Position numbers and translations under genes: made by a program. This document shows, in pieces, positions 39,701-51,700 of a DNA stretch of 64,000 nucleotides (position 1 is its first letter; each line of letters starts with the position of its first letter). The stretch covers positions 47,140,032 through 47,204,031 of the forward strand of contig JABBOT010000080.1 of assembly GCA_016165875.1 (NCBI GenBank), written 5' to 3'. Source of the stretch: Acanthopleura granulata (lineage: Eukaryota > Mollusca > Polyplacophora > Chitonida > Chitonidae). The notes under the pieces were generated by a model. That model did not search any database. It saw only the letters and a program-made list of their open reading frames with translations, and was not told the origin of the DNA.

Positions 39701-42700
39701 CACAAATATCAGTATCTGTTAATACAGTTCCATCATCGTACTGTTGTCTTTATTGTCGTTCAGAAATTTGCTGGTGACATTGATGTCTGTTGTATTCGAA
39801 TTTCAGTGAATTCATATCTGTAAGTATGTGGGAAAGTTGGTCAGTAACAAGCCAAAGGTCATTGGATTGGAGCAGACATTTTGGTTTCCTCCACATATAA
39901 AAAACACTACCATCTTGTACATGTAAAGGAAAAATTCTTGAGTATGGCGTTGAACAACAATCAAATAAATGAATAATTACTTGCCTATAACCTTTTTCAC
40001 AGTTTTGATTTAATTGCATTTTGATCTCTCTTTTTTGATCTCCAGTGCTATAACTCTGTTGGGTTATCTACCACAAGAATTCATCGGATCCTCTGTGTTT
40101 GATTATTACCACCCTGATGACTTGTCAGAGCTTTACCACATCTACCAGACAAGTGAGTTTATCTTGACTTACTCAGCACAGGTTAGATCCTTACCAGACA
40201 AGTGAGTTGATCTTGACTTACTCAGCACAGGTTAGAACCTTACCAGACAAGTGAGTTTATCTTGACTTACTCAGCACAGGTTAGATCCTTACCAGACAAG
40301 TGAGTTGATCTTGACTTACTCAGCACAGGTTAGATCCTTACCAGACAAGTGAGTTTATCTTGACTTACTCAGCACAGGTTAGATCCTTACCAGACAAATG
40401 AGTTTATCTTGACTTACTCAGCACAGGTTAGAACCTTACCAGACAAATGAGTTTATCTTGACTTACTCAGCACAGGTTAGAATTTAACCAAATCAATCAT
40501 GCAGATAAGTTTTCCATTATCAAATGAGTTAAATTGCTTCAGATAAAAATTTTACAGTTGATAGCAAGTTCAATTTAAAGTGGACAGGTGCTGTTATGAC
40601 ATGTTTCTCAGATGAAGGCAATGGACTGGAAATGGCAATGGCCTCAAAATGGCAAGTGTCAGGGATGTGATCCCAATAGAAGTTCAAGGTGTATCGTGGA
40701 AACAAGATATAGAGTTCATATATGGTCTGCATGCTCATGATCTGGTTAACAAGAATCTTATTTACACTAGGGCAGGTTTGATCAGTCTTCAGTTACAATC
40801 AACTAGAAATGGAAAGCTTGAAGTGAGTGATTGCAGAGGAGGTCAGATCTTGCGATATGAAGACTGTAGACTTGGTTTCTGGGTTTGATTTGAGGTGGAC
40901 TGAATAGGGAGTGTTTCAGCCAAATTTCTAGTTTCTTTACAACTGACCAGTAATGTAAAGACTGATTTGAGCACTGACTGTTAGTCCGTTTGCCAAAAGA
41001 ATTCCAAACTTTATACACCAGGTCACAGTGGTAGTGTCTTGATTCCCATTTAAACTGGGGACATTTTAAACATATTTCTAGTTACTAAATAAGTTCAAAT
41101 AACGTGAAAAAAAGCAGAAGTCAGCATGGATGTAATAGTGATTCCAAGTTTGTTACACAGGTTCATAGTGGACAGCACACATATTTTTGCTTGTACAGAT
41201 GTTTTTAAATTATTTGTGTACTTTCGATTTACCATGTACACCAAAATATTACAATATTATCCCACATGTACGTGTACACTTGGGTGTTGAGAAGAACCCA
41301 TTGGTGACTGGGTCCCAATTTTGTCAGTGGCTTTGTGTTTTTTTAAGTTTTATTTTATGACAGGTTGACATCATTGCATTTTTAGAAGATCACCCCTCTC
41401 CAGTGGGGACACTTCTTGAAATTGTTGGTATTACTAGGCTTCCAAGCTAAAAGCTGGAAGCCTATGTTGGTAGGCTTTCAGCTCCATTATCTCAAAAACT
41501 GCCGAAGATAAAGAAACCAAACTTAACAGTCAAGATACTGGAATGGTAAGAGTGCTATAAAGGAAAAATAATATTTTTAATAGTGACAATGTGGCTTGAA
41601 ACATAAGAACTTTAAAAAGAAAAAGACTCAGATCAGTTTCACCAGAAATAAAAATTAAAGTCCATTGCACATAGTTGGTTTAGCAGTATGATTTACTTTA
41701 TTATTAACGTATATGCCAAGCCATATTCTGGAATATCACTGGAAAGTTAGCCGTCGAGAAAGCATAATTCTTGGAAATCCACTCATGTCACTGATTTAGT
41801 GTTACACAGCGCGTCCTGGCAGCTGACATGTTGCTATGAGCATGCAGAGCTCAGAACAGTGAGAAGGTCCACCTGTGAGTTCAAGTCTAGCTTAAACTGG
41901 CTTCCCCTTCGTTCCAGGGCATGCCAGCAATCCTTGGGTGGTCATGGGTTTTCACCAGGCTCTGCCCAGTTTCCTAAAACCATGATGGTGGCTGCCGTTG
42001 CTTAAGTGAAATATTCTTGAGTTTGGCTGAAAACTGTTATCAAATCACATGCCCTGCAAGAAAGCCCTTAGTTTGATAGCCATGTTACAAAATTATATTG
42101 ATGTTGCATACGACTACTTTTTGTAGATTTTGGAGACTTGAATCTCAGTGACTTGGCAACTATTTTGGGCATTGTTTTAAAGGCTTAGGTCTTCTGAATA
42201 AACTGTGAAGGGACCAGAAAAAATTTGCAAGCAGTGTTAACATGCCAAGGGAATGTTTGAAGAAGCTCATGTGATTTTATGATTTACTCTCAGTGCTGTA
42301 GTCTTTTTTATTGTTGATGTGATATCTCTTGAATTCTTTATTTCAAGATTGGTTAGCCTGAATGAAATTTTATCCCGAAACTGTCTTGTGATAATTATGA
42401 AGTGATCATTTACTGGTGGTAAATGACCTAAAATTTTTGAGAAAAGAAACTGCATTCTGAGAGGCAAATAGATGTCATTTAATTTTACTTTTGTTGCTGA
42501 AATCAACATTTTTTCATTAGGATATCTCTGCTATATCAAACCTCAACCTTAGAAGGTCTATAGAATGCTCAGAATGAAGGAAAATTATTTAAATTATTTA
42601 AAGGAGTTAAATTTTAAATCATTTACTGGAGGAGGTGGATTAACTCTTGATAAGGTATTCTAGAATATAGAGAGTTGAGAAAAGTTAGGTGGATACCTAT

Positions 42701-45700
42701 GTTCATATGGAATTGGACTACTTAAGTCTAATTTCATGTCAGCATCATTTAAAATTGTTAGTGGCCTCAATTACATGTGGTTGTTATCAAACAACTGAAC
42801 AGCTTATTCCACAAAATGTTTCGACTTCCAGTAGAACATTAGTAATGTGAACAGGTGCTTGGCAGAGCATTTTATTGATCCAGCTATGTATGTGGCCTTT
42901 GATGGTGTTTTGCTTTGCAGTTTTTTGGTATCTAGTATATTTTTGGTAAATGCTCATTATCAAGTCTAACAAAAATACCCTTGTCAGATGGCTTGCAGCT
43001 GCAGAGTAAGTAGAATTCAGGGTTGATAGATTACCGATGTTTAACTCCGACACAACTACTTTTTGCAGGCAAAAGTAATATATTTTTCGCGTTTTGACAG
43101 TCAGGACGGTAACATATTTCTGATGGATAACATTCACAGCTCTACATTTCAAGACTTCATTATAATTTACATTTCGCACAGTTTCAGTTGTTGTATTTGA
43201 GTTGAGACTTTGAATGCAGCTTCACCATGACAAGTTACAGATCAGGTTGGAGATTTGGCGATTTTTTTGTCTTCAACAGCATAGTGGTCTTTGGCAGTTT
43301 TCTGGCATTTTTGTGATTTTTTGTTTTCCAGCACAGTTGTTTCCCCTGAATTGAAACTTGATACATGGTTCAAAAATGATAGTCACAAACAGTGTTCTAG
43401 TTTTGATCTGTTTCTACCATTTTCAACTAAAATATGAATCTTTTGTGGATATTGGCATAGCTATTTCCAGACTCTCTCAGTTTGCTATTTATGAATTGAA
43501 CCTTAGTTCATGGCACACAGACATGACATATACTAAGGTCGAGTATTAGGCAGTATTTTGCCCATTTTGCATAAAAATTGTGGCCATTTTTGTTGTCTAG
43601 TGTACTTTCTCAGTTGTTAACTGCAGATGCTTCAGTCATAGTATGAGATGTTGTCGTATTATACAACAGAAGCTTTCACTAATTGCTACAATTGTTTATT
43701 ATGTGGAGCTGTTGATAATTGCAGTCTTTGAAACTTTGCCCAGGTATCGCCGTAATCAATGTAACAGCTTGAAAAGAAAACAGGTGTATCACAATTGCTT
43801 TCATTGATAACTACTGAGAGGAGAATCATGAATTTTACACTTTACAGTGGCTAGGTGACTTTGGTGTACTAAATTAATGTCTTTGGTTAATACTTGTATT
43901 GGTCAACAGCCTTGAGTAGAATTGCAAAACTGTGAGGTCACCAAATTCTTCTGAACTTTATATGTTTTCAGTACTTTGTTTGCTGCCCTTTCGTGTCTAC
44001 ATGTATAGCTCACAATATTTTGCACATATTTTAGAAACTTTTGACAAGGGGACCATGAAAATCAGTGGTTATTTTGACCATGTGAAAAGCTTGTTATTGG
44101 TGAAAATACTTAGGTTAATCACAGATTTAAAACTGTATTTATTTATTCTCTGGATATATTTGATTACACGTGTATCAGTTGCTATATTATTATCCAAAGC
44201 AGTATTAGTTGGACAGTATTTGATTGTGACTGATCTTGTTCTCTGGTGTGTTGTAGTTGTGTGTAATGAAGAGAAACCCTACAAAAGCAAACCATTTCGA
44301 TTACGTGTGAAGAATGGCGACTTTATCGTGGTGGAGACGGAATGGTCAGCCGTGATAAATAAGTGGTCAAGGGAAATTGAGTTTGTTATTGGCCAGCATA
44401 CTATTATCAGGTGGGTTTTGTTTTACTTTGGAATTAATTTACTAAATGTTTCAGGTTTTTTGACACATTCTTTAGGGTGACTTTTGTAAATGTGTTCTTT
44501 TTTTTTCTGTTAAACCTTTGCAGACTTGTGAATCAAAGATACCAGCACAGATTAAAGTTCAGATAACTCTGTCGGAATCTGAAAAAAAATTTTATCAGTG
44601 AAATTATTCGCTTATTTTTAATCATTTTTAATCAAATATAACAACAGCGAAGTTGTTTCAATGTTGGAAGCGATGTAGATACTGATATGTTGTCATCTGG
44701 TTGGAGTTTGTGACCTTTGTGTAGGTGTAATTTTATTTTCCCATCATGTGATGAGGTATCAACCTTCGAAGTACTTGTTGTGACATATGCATCTTTTCTG
44801 ATTTCAGAGGGCCTAATAATCCAAATGTATTTGAATGCAGTCTTTGCCAGCCCAAAGCGGAAACAAATGTCACTAATAAGTTCATTCTACAGGAGAAAAT
44901 CAGGAAACTTATTACCAAGGTGAGAGACAAACACCCAAGTGAAATGATGTTATCAGGTGCGCCATTCGTTTGTGGAAGCTTGGAAGTTAATGAGATGGAT
45001 GGAAATTTGTATTTTCTCCCCGTGCCACCAACCCACAATCTGCTTTGTTTCACAGTTTCTTACCTAGATGGTGAATGAGAATGGAGGTGTATGAATTGGC
45101 TTTAAAAAATCAACATACCATAATGATTCAAATCCAAATCAGTTTGTTTTCTGTCTTGGAAAATACTGTCCTTCCAACTCGCTGAACAACGCCATCCCCC
45201 TTAACTGTCCCGATATTGCCACTTTCTTGTTCAGAAAATACATTAACCTTTTGGCTGATAATGTTGTAATCTTATTCAGATAATACTCTTCCCTTGTGCA
45301 GATAACACCACACTGTTGATCAGGTAGTGCTACTCCCTTTTCAGGAAAACACTGGGCTGCAAAGTCAGACCTGTCTTGTTCAGATGACGTGGCTTCCATG
45401 TCAAGATAATACAGCGTACATCCTCTTTAGATAACATTAGACGAAGTGATGATGTGAGAAAAGTGAAAGTGTGCATTACTATTACAGTAACGTGTGTATT
45501 GGCTAAGGGAGCAGACCAGATGTCCCCAAACTTAGATGAAATAGGGCACTCTCTAGTACAGAAATGTTGCCTTGACATTGCTCAAAATCGTTTCCAGTAG
45601 AAAATTGTTTCTCCTTTGAATTTGACATAAATATTGACATGTGATAAGTAGTCAAAATGGCGTTAATTTTGTTTTGAATGGAGTTCACTAACTAAGTTTT

Positions 45701-48700
45701 ATATGTTGAACAGGATGGCAGCATAATGCTTGTTTCACACATTTACATGAGGGTGAAATGGAATAAGATATTTTTCACATGTTTTCAAAGGATTTATTCT
45801 TTTTCAGGGGTCGGAGAGTAGCAGTGGTGAAAATTTGTTCTCTGTGCCAAAAGCTAGAGGGAAAAAGAAAGAGAAGCCAGAGAAAAGCAGTAAGTACCAG
45901 TACCTGGCTTATCACATTCAGATTGGGCTTGTTTTGGAAATAGGGTAACAAGTGCATGTGTACCATCTTTATTTATTGACACACACTGAGCGGAATTAAG
46001 GGCCAGGACACCAGGTCTGGGCTCAGCCACGGCTTTGGACAGAGAATTAAGGAAATTTCCCATCTCGCCATTTGTGCCTCTTTAGTGCCATTAACCAGTC
46101 AGTGAAATAGCGTTTGTTGAAGACCACTTGTTCTCCAGTGTCAGTGTGGTATGCATATATGTAAATGTACGTCACACATTTGAAAGTGGAAATAAAGATG
46201 GTGGGATGGGGCGGTTACTCCAAGCACTCCAGATTAACACAATGGGTTCAGTTGGTGATATTTTAACAGTTTGGAAAAAAGGGGAGAGATAAGTTGACCT
46301 GTTAAGTTATTCATGATGAGCGAGAAATTGAGTGCAGACATGGTGGGATATCATTCCTCCCAGGTGTGTTTCAGGAGTAAATTCTCCCACAAGACAAATC
46401 TCCGGGCACTGTTAGACAGTCCTATCTCTGTTGTCAAAGAAGATTTGCCCATGACCATGATGACACCAGAATTAGCTTGTACCCGTGGGAGTGGCTTAAG
46501 AATTAACTATGGGTCTCATGTGCTGTGTTTTCTTCTCTACTCTTTTCAGTTCCGTTTGCAGTGGAGAAAATCCCAGAAACTGTCAAAGAGTTCCAGGTAA
46601 GCTCATGTTGTCTGAACCTTACAAGAACATAACTATGAGGGTAAGGCAGCATCTTGGGGCAAAAATGTCGACACAGGCTTCGGAGTAGTGAAGCGTAGAG
46701 GCAGATTTCCTGGTAAACTCCATGATTTGAGAAGACATGCCGTATCAGTAATGGACAGTACAGAAAATATTTACGGGACCAAAAGTGCAGATAAGTATTT
46801 AGCAGGAAACAAAGGTCCAAATTGCCTTTGTTTTTCTTTAGTTTTTATTCATTAGATATCAGGAAAAATTTCACATTTAGTATCAGAGTTTTAGTAAGGG
46901 GTGGGGTGGGTAAAACTTCAGCGTTCAGATGGTGGACGAAGACCACTCCTATTATTTGTAACTGCTGTTTTGCAATGATGCATAATAGGAAAGATGGGGA
47001 ATAACCGAAAGTCTGTGCCTTTCATTTTTGATAAAGGAACCGCCTGATCTTTTAAATGCTCATTGTTATTTATGCATGAGATATTGATTGTGTTTTGGAT
47101 ATGTTTGATTTGGTATTTCATGGTTCTTGTATCTACTTCAACTTGTGAACACAGCACTTGTAAATTATTCTGATCTTTTCAATATATAATGATTCCTTTA
47201 TTTACTTTGACCAAATGTGTGAGTTTTTAATGTGAACAAGACTTTGTCTAACAAGTTTTGATTACAGAGTCTTTCTCCTGGTATAATTGTTGTTGCCTTT
47301 GCATGTACCTTTTATTAATATATTTGAATGGTTGAAATTAATGATTGAACAGTATTCCGTACAATGCCGTGAAAAAAACTCAGAGATTGCATGATCAGAG
47401 TCAGAAAAACAGGTGTAAAAGAGCATGATAGGGTGATGGCTGCATTGCATGCGTTCTTAACTCAAACACAGCATTCACATATCTTGCTTGGGAATTTTCC
47501 TCCAGTTGGCTGATTTCAGACTTTTTTTGGTTTCAAATTTGAAAAACTAAAGGCAACTGATTATGTGAGAACAGGTGATTGCTGGTGTAGCTTGGGGTAG
47601 AGTATGGTATTTGCAGACTTTCATGGCCATCTTCAGACTTCCTTTTGACCACGAATTTCCATACATGCATATGCACTTGTTAAATACCAAATGAAGAACA
47701 TCAGTAGCAAACTGCTAAGCCATGCTTCATGTAAGTGTTGTCATTACTAAGTACGAATCTGACAAACTTTCCATTCAGCCACAGGCTTTTACATGTAAAA
47801 GCTTTCAGCGATGTTAATGTATCGTAGTGCAAAACTTGCCCTTCAGCTGGGCTTGGCTGGAAAATTTAGAGATGTATCAATGAGAGGTTGGGTTATTACC
47901 TTGTTTGCTGATGTTGACTGTGTGCTAGCTGGGCAATGGGAGGGATTAATCCCTTACAGCCTCGGGCACACCAAAGAGCTACGAATATATGTACCTGTGA
48001 CCTCTACCTTTTGTCTTAACTAGTCTAAAGTGTTGGTGTGACTGGGGCTTAAGTTATGTGCAAAGCATATATGGATAGGACCAACAGAGGTTATTTTCTG
48101 AATCCGACTCCATGTTTATGGGTGCACACTATAACTGAAACTGGCCAGTTAAGGCTGTGAATACCATAATCTGACAGGAACAGCAGGCAGTTGTCATCTG
48201 ACATGTAATTGAGACATTTAGCTGTTTAGCTTGCATGAACATACATGGGTTAAACAAAATGTCGCAGTCATTTAAGCCTACTCTACAACATTGTCTACCT
48301 TGGCAACAACCTGGGATTCTGTTCAGTTCTAATTCTTCTATGTTGTCACAAAAGCTACCATAAAATGCAGAGAATTTGTTGAGCAGTATGTGACTGGTGA
48401 GGGCTGCAATGCTTTAACATGGGCGTGTGGGTTGGTACATTGTTGTTGTCATACAACATTGAAATCTCCATCATGCTCATTGGAACAGCTGTTTAGATTA
48501 TTGCATGCGTTCTCCTTTACATACCTGGTTGATTGTGACTGTGGTGCTCCTTCCTAAATTGTCATAATGTACTTATTGTTTCTCAACTAAGGGAGACTAC
48601 CCTGGGGTTGATATTTTTTTTTCCCTCCATAATCTCATGTTTGTGCTCCTGATAGATCCTGACTAACCTTCTGTGCATGTTGTCTTCTGTATTACTTATC

Positions 48701-51700
48701 TGAACCAAACCAAATTGGGCTCAAAATCTCTATCAAGTTGCCTCTTATGATCTTAACCAAGGCATTTTCAGTGATTAACTAAAACCGGCTAAAGTTTGAA
48801 GCTTACATTTATGGAGCTCAGATGCTCTTTTATCTTGTGACTAGTGGAAAATATTCCTGGACTATTTCACTTGAAGTGCATGAAATGTTTCTGAAGAAAT
48901 TTGTTTGTCAAATGCTCTCAACTTCTGACAAATCTTAAATACCATTGGGAAACATTGCATCCTGGATTTCTCATTTACATACTGATCATATTGTTGGCTG
49001 GGACTCTTTGTGAATTACCCATTTCTCAGTGGTATAAATATTGTTTAAGTGAGAGGTGGAAATGATAACTGGCGAGACACAAAGTGTCAATTGAGTTATC
49101 ATTTTCACCATTTACTTTATGAAACAAAATGTTTCTGTTTTTGACGTTGTGGCATCTGGATGTGAAATATCAAAATGTAATAACAAAAGTGATATTCCAC
49201 TGCAGTGAAATATCACTTTCATTGGTGAAGGTATTCCTGGCATTTCACTGACATATAAATGATAAATACATTGAGGCAGTGACTAGAGCACTGTTCTTTT
49301 CCCAGTAACATTTTACCATACATCATGGTCTTTTTCCATTTCTCTTTGTACATAGAGGATTGTTGGTTTTTCAGGCATATATATATATATATATTTCAGG
49401 CTATGAGTGCTACTTTTAATTGTCCCTTTTTTGTGTGACACGCATTGCTGTGTTTTTCTCGTCTTTAGGAACGGCGAGCACAGAGTCCCTCTGTGTCAGA
49501 CCCATTGTCTCCATCTCAAGATGTGTATGATGTTAACCCATCGATGACATATGAACATCTCAATTACAAGACAAACATCAGAAGGTTAGTCCTGATGTAA
49601 ACTGTGTGGAAAACAAATGCAAGGATGTTCACAGCTTTTCCAGTCCTGTTAACTCCAACATTATCTTCCCGGTAAATAATGGTATGTTAAATGTGATCAT
49701 TTTTCCAATGTCCTTGGATGAAGGGTAGTTGGGGGTCATTTAAGGTCTACTATCTTGCTTCAGGGGAAGGCGAGGGCATTGAGTATTCAAGTCACAAAGT
49801 ACATAGGATTACACATTGGTAGTTATCAGTCTGTTGTGAGTGGAACCAGTTAATCTATAATGTATCTGATGAATTATTGTATTAACTTCAGGTTTTTGCT
49901 GAGTCAGCCGAAGACGTATTCTTCAGTGGAATCTGCCGAAAAGAAGAGTTTGTCTTGTTTGGAAGAGGAGGATGTTTCCGGTAATAGAGGTTTATCTGCA
50001 GTTCACCTTTTATTGGGAAAACTAAGTGCTCCTTGTTCTGGAAATTCTTCAGCAGAGAACTTTTTCACTGTCATCAGTTTCAGAAAATAAAGTAAAACTG
50101 GTCAAAAATTGTGACCTGTCAAATATGATGTTAACATAAAACTGGCTGAAAATTGTGAACTGTGAAATATGATGTTTGCATAAAGTCGGCTGAACTTTTT
50201 AACATGCCTGTGACAAAACATAAGCTAAAACTTACAGATCAAGAAGAGGCACTTGAATGTGTATAGCACAATCTTTCTGTAATCTCTTATAAGGGTCTAG
50301 CACATACCTTTTCACCTAAATTTGTTTTGGTTTTTGGTTTTGTGATTGAAACATTTGCTTACCTTTCAGATGAGTATATTCAAGCAACCTTGGTTGACTT
50401 TGCCGTCCCTAAACCTCCCAGCTTTGGGAGCAGCACAAAGGTAGGAACAAACATTTGCATACCTTTCAGATGAGTATATTCAAGCAACCTTGGTTGACTT
50501 TGCCGTCCCTAAACCTCCCAGTTTTGGGAGCAGCACAAAGGTAGGAACAAACATTTCCTTGTTAAGCCTACCATACCTACTTTTCTAACAGGCCTCAAGT
50601 TTTTCAGTAGCTTACATGTTGTGTATGAGAGCTTAATGCTATGTTGTATAGAAATCAAATATTTCTTACCCGGCTGATTAGTGGAAGGCTTGAGATGAAG
50701 GCAAGACGACGGAGACCGATGTATGAAGTCACTGCAATAGGCTCTCTTTTTACCCACAACAGCCACAACAGCAGACATAAGGCTGTTTGTAGGTGTATAG
50801 AACACAAATGTATTTGTACAGAAATAAGACAAAGAAATAAATAAGCATTTTTACAAATGTAAATGTTTATAGGAAAAGTAAAAGATGGGTAAACAAAACA
50901 GTACTTAAAACTATTTTTCTTTGCAACTTCTTTGTGCATGAAATAAGGATGGTATCTTCCTTGTCAAATAGGACTTGGAATGGAAAACTATATGAGGTAA
51001 CATTATGTGAGTGGCTTATCATCGAAAGACTGAAACTTTTGAATGCTTCAAGGGTTAACTAGATGTGCTCTGCTCTCTTATTCAAAACAGGAAACAGTAG
51101 AGTTAGGGAGACATTATCCACCTACAGCTCGTGCGTATCCATTAAGTGGTCATTGTGTTCTGGTTGGCTCAATATTCTTCGTTGGGAGCAACCTAACCGT
51201 ATCAGAAAAAGTAGTGTTGATTGATGGGGACATTTTTTATTCTGGCTAATGAAAAGGTAAGGGATTTTAAAGAAATCAGCATTAGGAGAGAGAAAAAAAA
51301 CAACCAACAAACAGATTTTTATTGATGGTCTGTGGAGATTTTGGTGAGAGCAGAACGGAAAGTTTTCTACAAATTCTGTGATACATGCCTGCAACGTTTG
51401 GGCTGGCGGCTTTTTAACCTAAGATACAACAACATAGCTGATTTAATTTCACTAAATTACAGCCTTACAACTGCAATGTTTCCTGCCACTTAAATATGTC
51501 AATTAAATATATCCAGTTATACCACACTTGTGCCATATGTCCTCTTTAAATAGGAATTGGAAGAACCCTGTTCATTGAATAGTTGCCTTGACCAATTGTT
51601 TTTGAGGTCATTGGGGTCGGTTTATAAGTTTTATGACCCACAAGCTTGTAAACATAACTTTTTCAATTCTGGGCAGTTTTGAATAAACTTGTAACACCCA

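Larger units (their letters stand above)
36990..40045. other. intron 9, repeat-rich
   Basis: Holds SINE copies, short reiterated gtgttgaagtttagc phrases at 37140-37760, and the 47-bp array. No exon is recognised between. Confidence 0.8.
40487..44256. other. intron 10
   Basis: Holds a SINE and a MITE (listed). The upstream part of ORF 43932-44256 is intron read in frame with exon 11. Confidence 0.75.
50350..50549. repeat. 100-bp tandem duplication containing exon 17
   Basis: Two 100-bp units (50350-50449 and 50450-50549) differ at two positions: 50359 t against 50459 a, and 50422 c against 50522 t (a silent Ser codon change). The next six or so bases after 50549 repeat the unit start again (aacattt). 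Confidence 0.97.

Noticed and set aside
38056..39707. CRISPR-like array
   Set aside because: Units are head-to-tail with no spacers, in an intron of an animal gene; it is a minisatellite.
43932..44256. N-terminal part of the 182-codon ORF
   Set aside because: Only 44257-44410 is the exon; upstream is intron in the same frame, with a clear tgtgttgtag acceptor.
51043..51249. Possible extra period exon after an aaaacag acceptor
   Set aside because: No usable donor follows, and SFGSSTK joins directly to VLVSE (exon 17 to 18) as in other PER proteins.
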